A DNA stretch of 64,000 nt from an uncultured Prevotellaceae bacterium. Its GTDB lineage: Bacteria; Bacteroidota; Bacteroidia; Bacteroidales; Bacteroidaceae. How positions within the stretch are numbered: the stretch's first letter is position 1; the number at the start of each line of letters is the position of its first letter. Of the stretch, positions 39,439-49,002 are shown one piece after another. Made by a program: the position numbers and the translations under genes. The DNA lies in the NCBI GenBank assembly GCA_902774815.1, contig CACYJV010000010.1:1-64000 (forward strand), written 5' to 3'. A model generated the notes under the pieces. The model did no database searches, was not told the DNA's origin, and saw only the letters and a program-made list of their open reading frames with translations.

Positions 39439-39649
39439 CATTGATTGATGCCCACCACCTCAATGCCTTATTGATGACGAAGCATTGATCCTTTGCCTAA
39501 AGAGCATTGCTTTTCAGGCTACAACTCATTGCTTTGTCAGTTAAAAAGCATTACTTTTAAGGCTCCAAAGCATAGCTTTATACCCCTACAAAGCATAACT
39601 CTGTACACTACAAAGTAATGAGTTGTAGCCTACGAATCGATGCTTTGTC
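39434..39649. repeat. 22-bp degenerate tandem array, locus C
   Basis: About ten units of 22-23 bases. Typical units begin AGAGCATTGCTTTTCAGGCT, AAAGCATTACTTTTAAGGCT and AAAGCATAGCTTTATACCCC. 39503-39603 shares unit order with loci B and D. Confidence 0.85.
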
Positions 39650-39697
39650 CGCCACGTGGCAAACTTCTTTCAAAATAATGGAGTTGATGGGCTTGCA

Positions 39698-40693
39698 TCA
39701 CAGCCTAAAGCCTACAAACAGACGGGTGCGCCACTTGATGTTATGGACAGCCAGTTGGGAACGGTCACCGATATTTGTGAAATTGAAAACCATCGATGTG
39801 CCAACGAACATATTGCCAAATTCGCGGACCACAGCCCCACGAGCAGTGATAATGACCTCGGGGAAGTGATAGTGAAGTGGGATGCGTTCGTCATTGACCT
39901 TGAGCGACGTGTTGCTATAGACGGTAAACGTGGGAAGTCCGGAAAGGTGTAACAGCCAATGCTGGCGAGGAACCCAGTTATAGCCATAGCCGCCGCCGAT
40001 GCCGATGTTGGTCACCCTGAGCACCGACTCGTACTGCGCCTTCGTCTCTGCCTTTTGCCCTTGCCCAGAAACGGCAAGCAAGAAACTACCGGCCGAACGG
40101 CGTTGGATGTAGCTCTGCATGAAGGCTGCCGGATAGGAGAAGCGGCGGTGGTTGAAGGCATAGTAGGCATTTACATTCAGTGACTTTAGCTTCAGTACTT
40201 CAGGCGGCAACACGATCCGTTCGGCTCCTTCAGCCTCATGCCAACCCTTGAAGTTGTGGGCATTCTGATAGATAAAGTCAAAACCCCAGCGGTTGCTGTA
40301 TGAGTTGAGATTCAGTTCGAAGTCTTTATACTTGCCCAACAGCTTGGCAGGGTTCAAAGCAAAGCTGAGTGCCACGCCAAGGTAGTTAACGCCCAGGCTG
40401 ACTGTTGATTTGTAGTCGGCAGTCATCTCCGACCGAAACGGCGTGCCCAGCTCCACACCCTCCACCTCGAGTTTGGCTCCAGATACATTCAGTCGACCCC
40501 TAACCGTCCACTTCGTCTGCGGACGTGTGATGTACGCCGTATCAATGTTGCCACTGCGATAGCGGGCAGTCATCAGGCTATCGTTGTGACGCAACATGCC
40601 CCACAAGCCCTGTGCATAGACATCTGTGGTGAAACCTGCACAAAGCAAGACCTCAAGCACGGCAAACAAGAGTAGTTTCATCAAGGTTTTCAT
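39698..40693 (-). CDS. DUF4421 family secreted protein, second paralogue
   Basis: 331 residues with a signal peptide (to about D-V-Y-A-Q). It shares N-H-R-R-F-S-Y-P-A-A-F and the overall strand pattern with the 383-residue protein at 383-1534, but is otherwise divergent. It ends with an aromatic residue-rich strand, L-F-V-G-F-R-L, which could fit an outer-membrane barrel; that is inference. Its ATG overlaps the antiporter stop (ATGA at 40690-40693), so translation is coupled. Confidence 0.8.
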   Translation of the reverse strand: MKTLMKLLLFAVLEVLLCAGFTTDVYAQGLWGMLRHNDSLMTARYRSGNIDTAYITRPQTKWTVRGRLNVSGAKLEVEGVELGTPFRSEMTADYKSTVSLGVNYLGVALSFALNPAKLLGKYKDFELNLNSYSNRWGFDFIYQNAHNFKGWHEAEGAERIVLPPEVLKLKSLNVNAYYAFNHRRFSYPAAFMQSYIQRRSAGSFLLAVSGQGQKAETKAQYESVLRVTNIGIGGGYGYNWVPRQHWLLHLSGLPTFTVYSNTSLKVNDERIPLHYHFPEVIITARGAVVREFGNMFVGTSMVFNFTNIGDRSQLAVHNIKWRTRLFVGFRL

Positions 40694-42414
40694 TCTTCCT
40701 CCTTTTCTCGTTGTGAAAGATTTTCGTTGAATGTCTGGCTCATCCGCTCGCTCTGTTTGCGAAGACTGGGCGAGAAGACGATGCTAAAGACAACGGCCAA
40801 GACGGCAAAGATGCCTAACATACCTCCCCAATGGACTGTCCGGCCAAGGATATAGCTGACAAAGGCAGCGCCAAGTACAAAGCGCAACAACTGGAAAGCC
40901 AAGAGTTTAACCCGGCTGATACGGCCGCTGTTCCATAGTGCTACAACAGTGTCGCTACGAGTGCCGTAGTGCATCAGTGCCCACAAGAAGGGAGCACAAA
41001 TGGCAGTGGTGATTAAAGCCGTTACGATGTTTGCCCATGGAGATGGCAACATTCCTGCGATGTAAGGCTTTCCGAAATAAAGCATCAAACCGATGATGGC
41101 CATACAGAGAACGCTGTAAATCAGCATGATAGCGCCAACCTGCTTGAGAAAAGCACGCCAATAGCTGTGCTGCTCTTCGGTCTCAACCTCTTCTTCGTCT
41201 GATGCGTTGCTCTCCAACTTAGCTTGGAACCGCTGCGGAAGGACGCGCGCTATGACAGAATAGGCAGGTTCAGCCAGACGAATCATGTAGGGTGTAGTGA
41301 ACGTCGTGAACACCGATACGGCCACAACAATGGGATAGAGGAAATCGCTGGTGACTCCGAGCGACGTTCCCAGAGTGGCAAGGATAAAAGCGAACTCGCC
41401 AATCTGCGTCAACGAGAACGAACACTGCATGGCAGTCTTCAACGGCTGTCCTGCCAATAGGAATCCACCCGTGCTCAGCAACGTGTGGCCCAACATAATG
41501 GCAGCAATGATGCAGAGGATGGGTACGATGTACTGTGCAATCAGTGCCACATCGACCATCATGCCGACTGAGACGAAGAAGATGGCACCAAAGAGGTCTT
41601 TGACGGGAGCCACCAGGTGCTCTATCTGCTCGGCTTCAACTGTCTCGGCCAAGATACTGCCCATGATGAAGGCACCGAATGCTGCGGAGAAACCTACAGC
41701 CGATGCTATGACAACCATTCCGAAACACATCGCAAGAGCCGTGATGAGCATCGTTTCGGGCGTCAAAAGCGACCTGACCTTACGCAGGAACCGTGGAATG
41801 AGATAGATGCCCACCACAAACCAGAGGACAAGGAAGAAGGCGAGTTTCAGGATTGACATGAGCATTTGAGTGCCTTCGAACTCTTTGCTGACTGCAAGCG
41901 TAGAGAGCATCACCATCAGCACGATGGCCAGGATGTCCTCGATGATGAGCACGCTGAGCACAATACCGGCGAAACGCTTCTCGCGCAGCCCCATGTCATC
42001 GAAGGCTTTGAAGATGATGGTGGTCGACGACATGGCGAGCATACCTCCCAGATAGATGCAGTCCATCTTACTCCAACCGAAGAGCTGTCCTGTGAACATG
42101 CCGACGAGCATCATACACATGATGACGGCACAGGCAGCGATGATGGGGGTTGCACCCATGCGGAGAATCTTGCGAAAAGAAAACTCCAAACCTAAGGAGA
42201 AGAGAAGGAAAATGACACCTATCTCGCTCCATATATGGACTCCATGCAGGTCGGTGACACTCGGCATATAGGACATGTTTGGCGAAGCAAGGAAACCCGC
42301 TACGATATATCCTAAAACTACGGGCTGCTTCAACCGCTTGAAGAGTAGCGTCATGGCACCGGCGCAAATCAGGATGAGCGCAAGGTCGGCTATCAGTGGT
42401 TCAAGTTCTGACAT
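40690..42414 (-). CDS. CPA2-family cation:proton antiporter
   Basis: 574 residues. It has about 12-13 membrane helices of the Na+/H+ exchanger fold, with a conserved Kef-like core (V-L-G-Y-I-V-A-G-F-L-A-S-P, then F-S-L-G-L-E-F-S and S-S-T-T-I-I-F-K-A). A second cluster of helices follows a charged cytoplasmic stretch (about 395-415, E-E-V-E-T-E-E). There is no C-terminal TrkA_N domain, so it is not a full-length KefB/C. It likely exchanges K+ or Na+ for H+ in the inner membrane. The ion is not determined by sequence. Confidence 0.85.
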   Translation of the reverse strand: MSELEPLIADLALILICAGAMTLLFKRLKQPVVLGYIVAGFLASPNMSYMPSVTDLHGVHIWSEIGVIFLLFSLGLEFSFRKILRMGATPIIAACAVIMCMMLVGMFTGQLFGWSKMDCIYLGGMLAMSSTTIIFKAFDDMGLREKRFAGIVLSVLIIEDILAIVLMVMLSTLAVSKEFEGTQMLMSILKLAFFLVLWFVVGIYLIPRFLRKVRSLLTPETMLITALAMCFGMVVIASAVGFSAAFGAFIMGSILAETVEAEQIEHLVAPVKDLFGAIFFVSVGMMVDVALIAQYIVPILCIIAAIMLGHTLLSTGGFLLAGQPLKTAMQCSFSLTQIGEFAFILATLGTSLGVTSDFLYPIVVAVSVFTTFTTPYMIRLAEPAYSVIARVLPQRFQAKLESNASDEEEVETEEQHSYWRAFLKQVGAIMLIYSVLCMAIIGLMLYFGKPYIAGMLPSPWANIVTALITTAICAPFLWALMHYGTRSDTVVALWNSGRISRVKLLAFQLLRFVLGAAFVSYILGRTVHWGGMLGIFAVLAVVFSIVFSPSLRKQSERMSQTFNENLSQREKEEE

Positions 42415-42522
42415 TACGAATAACTATTAACAATTAAAAACTCATATCCGAGGTTATGGCTTCTTCGTACGGTTGCTGTAACCGGGCATAGCACCTACAG
42501 GACCAAATATAGGTATGATTAC

Positions 42523-43959
42523 TTACTTCGTACCACCGCCTAAGGCTATGTAAAGTGCAATGACGGCCTGTGCACCATGATACATGTTCATGGCCTCGCT
42601 AAGCTGGGCATTGAGGAGCGTTTCCTGAGCAGTAAGCACTTCGAGATAGTTTGACTTACCATTGTCCATCAACTCGTGGGTGCCCATATAGGCTTCGTGC
42701 AGCACTTCTACCTGCCTACGATAGTAGGAATACTTCTCACGGGCGGCCTGACAATCTGCCAGTGCCTCATTCACCTGATTACCGGCATCGATGACGGTTT
42801 GAACGTACTTGCGTTGCAAGTCTTCTTCCGTGAGTTGGGCTATCTTATAGCTGCCTTTAATTGTACCGCGGGCAAAGATGGGCTGTGTGAGGGAACCTAC
42901 CGCATTGAGCAATATCTTACCGGGATTCACCACCATGCTTCCTGCACTGTTGGTCCATCCCGCAATGCCCTGCAACGTGATGCTGGGAAAGAATGCTGCA
43001 CGAGCAGCCTGCGTGTTGTAGAAAGCTTCTTCCAAGGCGTGGTTGGCCATTCGGACATCGGAACGGTACTGAAGCATCGTGGCAGGAACACCTATTTGTA
43101 TGAATTTTCGGTCGAACATTCGCTGCCCAGTGGTGGAATCGGGATGCTCTGGCAGTTCGGAACTGCCCCACTTGCTGCGCTCTATGTGCTGGGGAGTATT
43201 GGCCAATAGACGGCTGATGGCATTCTCGACGCTGCGTATGTTGCGACGTGTGTCAACAATCTGCGTCTTCACGTTCAAATATGACGACTCCATCTGATTG
43301 ACTGCAGTGGAATAGATTTTTCCATTATCCCACAGCGTCTTCTCAGTTTCGAGAGATGCGTTCCACAAACTGTCGGTAGCGGTAAGTATATCCAACTGCC
43401 GATCGAGCAGTTGCAGCATGAAATACTGCTGAGCTACGGTGGAGACGAGATTGGCGCGCACAGCCTCCTCACGTATCTGAGCCTGCATAAGCACTGCACG
43501 GGCAGCACGCTTCTTGTTGGTAATAGAGCCGAAAACATCGACATTCATCTGCATTTGCAACGGCAGGTTATAGGTCTTTGACCATGGGTTGTCGTCAAAC
43601 TTTGCCAACGTACCCTGTGGCGAGAAATAGAGCGACGGCAAGTAAGCCATCTTTGCCATTTTCAGTGAGGCCTCGCTCTTCTCCACAGCTATGCGGGCTG
43701 AGTTCAAATCTGTATTGCTTGCCAATACTTGCTCGATGAGTTGCTGCAACAATGGGTCGGTAAAGAACTCGCGCCAGGACATCTGAGCTAGTGAAGCACC
43801 CGAGTCCGCAGCCGCAGTGCCTGATGCCAATTCGTTCGCATCTGCGCCGAACAGATTATCCGGCACTATGGTCTTCTGCTCATATTTATTGTATAGGCCG
43901 CAGCCGGTGAACAACAGGCAAATGGCCACGACAGCGATGATATTGCTTAGTCTTTTCAT
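42523..43959 (-). CDS. RND efflux outer-membrane lipoprotein (TolC/NodT family)
   Basis: 478 residues from the ATG at 43959 (M-K-R-L-S-N), giving a clean lipoprotein signal with L-F-T-G-C; an upstream ATG at 43986 is possible. Two outer_membrane_efflux repeats follow (about 65-250 and 270-470), with the long alpha-helical and short beta segments of TolC-like channels. It is the exit duct of the tripartite pump encoded with the permease (31 bases upstream) and adaptor. Confidence 0.92.
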   Translation of the reverse strand: MKRLSNIIAVVAICLLFTGCGLYNKYEQKTIVPDNLFGADANELASGTAAADSGASLAQMSWREFFTDPLLQQLIEQVLASNTDLNSARIAVEKSEASLKMAKMAYLPSLYFSPQGTLAKFDDNPWSKTYNLPLQMQMNVDVFGSITNKKRAARAVLMQAQIREEAVRANLVSTVAQQYFMLQLLDRQLDILTATDSLWNASLETEKTLWDNGKIYSTAVNQMESSYLNVKTQIVDTRRNIRSVENAISRLLANTPQHIERSKWGSSELPEHPDSTTGQRMFDRKFIQIGVPATMLQYRSDVRMANHALEEAFYNTQAARAAFFPSITLQGIAGWTNSAGSMVVNPGKILLNAVGSLTQPIFARGTIKGSYKIAQLTEEDLQRKYVQTVIDAGNQVNEALADCQAAREKYSYYRRQVEVLHEAYMGTHELMDNGKSNYLEVLTAQETLLNAQLSEAMNMYHGAQAVIALYIALGGGTK

Positions 43960-43990
43960 GATTGTCACTATTCTCTGTTTATTCACTTAT

Positions 43991-46900
43991 TCACTTTTCA
44001 CCAGCACCTTGAACCCTTTCATGAAGTTTCTGGAACACAATGAAGAAGGCAGGGACGACAAATAGCAGAGCCAACGTACCCACAGCCATACCAGCAGTGA
44101 CGCCGAGCGCAAGTACACGGTTGCCATTGGCACCTGCTCCACCGGCGATGATAAGCGGAATCATACCTGCTATCATCGTGACGACAGTCATCAAAATGGG
44201 ACGCAGACGCTCTTCGCAGGCAGCAAAGGCTGCATCGCGAATACTCATGCCCTGAGCTCGTCGCTCAGAGGCGAACTCTGTAATCAGGATGGCCGTCTTT
44301 GCCAACAGACCAATAAGCATGATGACACCTGTCTGCAGATAGATGTTGTTCTCCATGCCAGGCAGATGGAGCAACGAAACGAGCCATATGGCACCGAACG
44401 AGCCCATCAATCCGAAGGGCACACTCAACAACACGGCCCATGGAGTGAACCAAGAGTTGTAGAGCGAAGCGAGGATGAGATAGATGAGAATGACGCATAT
44501 TACATAGATGAGTGCAGTGGCGTTGGATCCTGCTGCCTCCTCCACCTCGCGCGACATGCCACCATACTCATAACCGTAGCCGTTGGGCATCGTTTCCTTG
44601 AACACCTCGGCTATAGCCTTGTGGGCATCACCCTCAGAGAAACCACTGGCAGTCATCACGCCGCAGGTGATGCTTTGGAACAGATTGAAGTGATCGACAG
44701 ATGCCGAACCGACGATTTCTTTCAGCGTGACGAACTCGGAGATTGGCGACATCCTGCCTCCACGCACACGGACGAAAATATTGTTTAACGAAGAAGGATC
44801 AAGGCGATACTCCGGTGCAGCGTTGGCCATGATGCGATACACCTTACCGAACTGATTGAAATTTCCCACATACGAACCACCGCAATAGGAACCTAAAGTC
44901 CTGAGTACGGCAGCTGGTGAGATGCCTGCACGGTCGCATTGTGGTGCATCGATTTCGACTTGATACTTCGGGAAACGCTCAGAGTAGGTCGACATAGCCA
45001 TCATAATCTCCGGTCGCTCATTCAACTTAGCAAGGAACTTCGTGGCATCGGCATTAAACTCTGACATAGATCGGTCCTGCATGTCCTGCAAGACAAGGTT
45101 CACACTGCTATTCGAACCGTAACCCGGAACCTGAGGCATTTGGAATGGGATGACTTTCGCATTCTTTATGTCCTTGCAGTCAAAGGCAAAGCGTCCATAG
45201 ACGAGCATGATGTTGTGGTTCATGCCAGGGCGATCGTCCCAATTCTTCAGGCGGATGATGAGCGTGGCATAGCAACTGCCCGAGCGTCCTGCCATCATTC
45301 CGTAACCGGCAATGACGGCATAGCTCTCCAACTCGGGAATCTTCTTTACCTTTTCCTCCACCTTCTTCACAATCTCCTGCGTCTCATGCAGGGTACAGCC
45401 TTCCGGCGCACGTACCTCGGCGAAGAACACGCCTTGGTCCTCTTGTGGTACAAGACCGCTGGGCAAACTACGCATGAAGAATATGAGCAACAGGGCAGTA
45501 ACGGCCAACAATATGCCGGAAAGAACAGGGCGCTTGATGAACTTGCTCACGCTCTTGCTGTACTTCTTCAGTATGGCGTTGTAGCTGGCAGTATAGGCCT
45601 TGGTGACATAATAGTTCAGGTCTTTCTTTTCCTTACCATCCTTCGAATAGCGCATCATGATGGCACAGAGGGCGGGACACAAAGTCAAGGCCGACACACA
45701 CGACAAACCTACTGCAGAAGCAAGCGTGACACCGAACTGGGTGAAGAACGAACCTGATGTGCCAGGCATGAAGGCCACGGGGATGAACACGGCCATGAAA
45801 ACCAATGTACACGAGATAACGGCTATCGAAACATCGCTCATGGCCTGACGGGTTGCCTCCCTGGCATCCGATATGCCACCCTCCATCTTCGCCATTACCG
45901 CCTCGACCACCACAATGGCATCATCGACCACCGTACCGATGGCCAACACTAATGCAAACAGCGTCAGGATGTTCAGCGAGAAGCCTGCCAGCGAAACGAT
46001 GGCAAAGGTGCCCAGCAGTGACACGATAATCGATAGCGAAGGAATGACCGTTGCCTTGAAACTCTGCAGGAAAAAATATACCACCAGAATCACAAGGATG
46101 ATGGCTATGATGAGTGTCTCTACCACATTATGGATGGCGGCAAAGAGGAAGTCATCGCTGGTTTCCAGTATCTCGAACTCAAGCCCGGCGGGCATCGTAG
46201 GCTTCAGGTCCTCGTAAAGCTTATTGATGCGGGCGTTCACTTCCGTAGCATTGGCCCCAGGAGCTTGGAACACCATGTATATAGTACCAGGTTTGCCATC
46301 GATGTTCGACGTGAAGTTGTAGCTCACGGCACCAATCTCGACATCGGCCACATCGCTCAAGTGCAGCAAGTGGCCACCTTCGCTGGTACGTAGCACAATG
46401 TCGTTGAACTCCTCGACCGTCTTCAACGTTCCTTTGTACTCCATCGAATACTGATAGGCGTTCTCACTTTGCTCGCCTAAAGAGCCGGTTGCAGCAACGA
46501 AACTTTGTCCACCGATAGCCGCAAACACATCGTTCGGCTCTAAACCGTATTGTGCCATCACGTCGGGCTTCAGCCAAATACGCAAGGCGTAGGTGTTACC
46601 CAATGCCATCACATCGCCTACACCAGTGATACGCATCAGTCGGGGGCGCACGTTGATGTCTATATAGTTAGCTATGAAGTCGGCATCGTACTTGCCATCA
46701 ATACTCTTCAGGGCGCCGATGTGCAGGATGTTGCTCTGCTGTTTCATCACCTGCACGCCCACTTTCGTCACCTCAGAGGGCAAAAGGGCAGTAGCACGGC
46801 TGACACGGTTCTGCACGTTCACGGCAGCAAGGTCGGGATCGGTGCCCTGCTCGAAATAGACCTGAATCGAGACGTCGCCCGATGCAGACGCCGAACTGGT

Positions 46901-47137
46901 GATATAGGTCATGCCGGGCACACCGTTGATGTTCTCCTCCAACGGCTGTACCACCGACTTCATGATGGTATTTGCATCTGCACCAGTATACGACGTGGAG
47001 ACACGCACCGTTGGCGGTGCAATGTTGGGATACTGCTCGATGGGCAGCGTCGACATACAGATGAAGCCTACCAACGTGATGACAATCGCTATGGCACACG
47101 CCATCACGTATCTGTTGATGAAAATATTATTCTTCAT
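43991..47137 (-). CDS. RND multidrug efflux permease (HAE1/AcrB-like)
   Basis: 1048 residues, AcrB length. N-terminal M-K-N-N-I-F-I-N-R-Y and P-I-E-Q-Y-P-N-I-A-P-P are typical. Two periplasmic loops alternate with two sets of six helices, and the proton-relay Asp pair is in G-T-V-V-D-D-A-I-V-V-V. It is predicted to use proton-motive force to export hydrophobic or amphiphilic compounds. Substrates are unknown. The adaptor gene ends 2 bases before it, and the outer-membrane gene follows. Confidence 0.95.
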   Translation of the reverse strand: MKNNIFINRYVMACAIAIVITLVGFICMSTLPIEQYPNIAPPTVRVSTSYTGADANTIMKSVVQPLEENINGVPGMTYITSSASASGDVSIQVYFEQGTDPDLAAVNVQNRVSRATALLPSEVTKVGVQVMKQQSNILHIGALKSIDGKYDADFIANYIDINVRPRLMRITGVGDVMALGNTYALRIWLKPDVMAQYGLEPNDVFAAIGGQSFVAATGSLGEQSENAYQYSMEYKGTLKTVEEFNDIVLRTSEGGHLLHLSDVADVEIGAVSYNFTSNIDGKPGTIYMVFQAPGANATEVNARINKLYEDLKPTMPAGLEFEILETSDDFLFAAIHNVVETLIIAIILVILVVYFFLQSFKATVIPSLSIIVSLLGTFAIVSLAGFSLNILTLFALVLAIGTVVDDAIVVVEAVMAKMEGGISDAREATRQAMSDVSIAVISCTLVFMAVFIPVAFMPGTSGSFFTQFGVTLASAVGLSCVSALTLCPALCAIMMRYSKDGKEKKDLNYYVTKAYTASYNAILKKYSKSVSKFIKRPVLSGILLAVTALLLIFFMRSLPSGLVPQEDQGVFFAEVRAPEGCTLHETQEIVKKVEEKVKKIPELESYAVIAGYGMMAGRSGSCYATLIIRLKNWDDRPGMNHNIMLVYGRFAFDCKDIKNAKVIPFQMPQVPGYGSNSSVNLVLQDMQDRSMSEFNADATKFLAKLNERPEIMMAMSTYSERFPKYQVEIDAPQCDRAGISPAAVLRTLGSYCGGSYVGNFNQFGKVYRIMANAAPEYRLDPSSLNNIFVRVRGGRMSPISEFVTLKEIVGSASVDHFNLFQSITCGVMTASGFSEGDAHKAIAEVFKETMPNGYGYEYGGMSREVEEAAGSNATALIYVICVILIYLILASLYNSWFTPWAVLLSVPFGLMGSFGAIWLVSLLHLPGMENNIYLQTGVIMLIGLLAKTAILITEFASERRAQGMSIRDAAFAACEERLRPILMTVVTMIAGMIPLIIAGGAGANGNRVLALGVTAGMAVGTLALLFVVPAFFIVFQKLHERVQGAGEK

Positions 47138-47139
47138 GA

Positions 47140-48309
47140 CTACTTACTTTTCGCTTCCGCTGGGAAAAGTACCCGTTCTCCTTCCTGTACATTATTGGCA
47201 CCGACTGTCACAATTCTGTCACCGACGTTCAAGCCACTCGTCACAATGAAATCCTGTCCGTTTCCTGCATCTTGCGTTGTGACGGTGACGGCAGTGGCTG
47301 TGCTATCGGCCTTTATTTTATAGACTAACGACTTGTCCTGAAGACGCAGCACGGCCGCCTGCGGTATCACCATCACGTCTTTCTTTGACGACGGCATCAC
47401 CACAGTGCCCTGAATGCCCGAGTAGAGCAATCCATTGGGGTTCGGGAAAGTAGCCTTACAGGCAATGGTTCCGGTCGTAGCGTTCACTATACCCGTGGCG
47501 CTACTGATTCGCCCCTTGTGTTCGTACTCCGTTCCATTCTTCAACACAAACGACACGTCGGGGAACAACTTCAATGCATCCTCAACCTTTGTGCTGTAGC
47601 CTGCAGCGAGGGCCTTTTCCAGTATCGACTCCGGCAGCGAGAACTCAGCTTCCATGTTGGTATTGCCGCTGACGATGGTCAAATGAGAGGCTGGCGACAC
47701 CTGATCTCCTGAGCGTACGGGTATTTCACCGATTACACCTGTGACAGGTGCCGTTATGGTGCAGAAACCGAGATTCACCTTGGCGCGATTCACTGCCGAC
47801 TGTGCCTGTGTGATAGAAGCCCTGGCCTGACTGACAGCCGCTTGTGCCTGCTTGTAACTATTCGAGGAATTCTCCAACATATAGTTACTCACAATCTTCT
47901 TCTCAAACAGGTTCTTATTGCTTTCATACTCTAGCTTCGCGCTGTTTTCCTGAGCCTGGGCTGCTTGCAAGTTGGCCCGGGCTGCCTGCAGGTTGGCCTG
48001 AGCAGCTTCCAACTCATGCTGGGCATTGCGTGAGTCGATAACAAAAAGGACCTGACCTTTTCGCACTTGCTGGCCCTCGCTCACACGAATCTGCAACAAC
48101 TGCCCGCTTACCTGTGGCGTAATCGTCACATCAGCCTGTCCCTTCAGCTTTGCGCTGAACTTTACTGGCACCGTAAGATCTTGCTTCTTCACGGTCATCG
48201 TTTCGTAAGACGTCTTCGTTTCCTTGGGCATGTCCAATCCACAAGACATAAGACAGCCGACAGCCGTGCAAACGACCACTGCCCACACCAAAGTTTTTTT
48301 GTTTTTCAT
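47140..48309 (-). CDS. RND efflux periplasmic adaptor (HlyD/AcrA family)
   Basis: 389 residues, lipoprotein signal with L-M-S-C. It has a beta-barrel and lipoyl half (V-T-I-T-P-Q-V-S-G-Q-L-L-Q-I) and an Ala/Gln-rich coiled-coil hairpin (about 90-165). The second lipoyl half (T-I-T-A-P-V-T-G-V-I-G) and the membrane-proximal domain complete it. It links the permease to the TolC-like channel. It is first gene of the three-gene operon; no local TetR- or AraC-type regulator is seen. Confidence 0.94.
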   Translation of the reverse strand: MKNKKTLVWAVVVCTAVGCLMSCGLDMPKETKTSYETMTVKKQDLTVPVKFSAKLKGQADVTITPQVSGQLLQIRVSEGQQVRKGQVLFVIDSRNAQHELEAAQANLQAARANLQAAQAQENSAKLEYESNKNLFEKKIVSNYMLENSSNSYKQAQAAVSQARASITQAQSAVNRAKVNLGFCTITAPVTGVIGEIPVRSGDQVSPASHLTIVSGNTNMEAEFSLPESILEKALAAGYSTKVEDALKLFPDVSFVLKNGTEYEHKGRISSATGIVNATTGTIACKATFPNPNGLLYSGIQGTVVMPSSKKDVMVIPQAAVLRLQDKSLVYKIKADSTATAVTVTTQDAGNGQDFIVTSGLNVGDRIVTVGANNVQEGERVLFPAEAKSK

Positions 48310-49002
48310 TACGTTGTAATTTCTTATAGTAAATATTCTTCCACGTCGTGAACGCCATCACATAGAGATAGAGTACGCAAACCATGATCATCGCAAAAGA
48401 CAATAGATCGCATTATTCGCAGCCTCATCTCTTGATACGTCCGATTTTCGGTGTAAAATTAAAAAAAAATGACGAAAAAAAGAACATCTGCTTGATTTTT
48501 TTTTCAAAAGCAAGCATAAAAGTGTTGTCATAGCCTCCATCTTCTCTTTTTAAGCATGAACATAACTACTTGTTGGTTGTTCATGTGAGTTCGGTGCCGC
48601 GAAGCTAAACAATCACCAAATTGCTGATTCTTACCATAAAGCACTACTTCGCTGCCTATAGCCCATTACTATCTCACTTAAAGACCATTGACTTTACATC
48701 TCTCAAGCATTGCTTTGCAGGCTACATCTCATTGCTTTGTCACTTACAGAGCAATGCTTTTAAGGCTTCAAAGCATAGCTCTATACCCCTATAAAGCATA
48801 GCTTTATATTGTAGAAAGCAATGCTCCATGATGTAGAAAGCATTGCTTTGTTTGGCAGTAAAGGAGTAAGGAGATGTTGAGTAAGGTACTGCCACCTCTT
48901 CCGTTTGCATTGAACCTATTGACTGACAAGGCATTGCGGTTCTGTAGAAAAGCGAAAGAGGCGGCAGCAAATACCGATCTTCAACTATAAAAATGCGAAA
49001 AA
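48310..49002. other. Gene-free region upstream of the RND operon
   Basis: About 690 bases. AT-rich leader (48310-48540), an inverted repeat CATGAACA/TGTTCATG (48555-48562, 48579-48586), the longest 22-bp array (about 48637-48860), then the 3' flank of the kelch-symporter gene. A long minus-strand frame across the array (48740-49411) is a shadow of the symporter gene. Confidence 0.7.
48637..48860. repeat. 22-bp degenerate tandem array, locus D
   Basis: About ten units of 22-23 bases with period kept through the whole tract. Units begin AAAGCATAGCTCTATACCCC, AAAGCATAGCTTTATATTGT and AAAGCAATGCTCCATGATGT, with near-palindromic AAAGCATTGCTTT cores. 48706-48807 is colinear with loci B and C. Confidence 0.85.

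Larger units (their letters stand above)
39352..39697. other. Gene-free region between convergent genes
   Basis: About 345 bases holding a hairpin (39405-39438) and a ten-unit 22-bp array up to about 39649. No gene. Confidence 0.75.
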
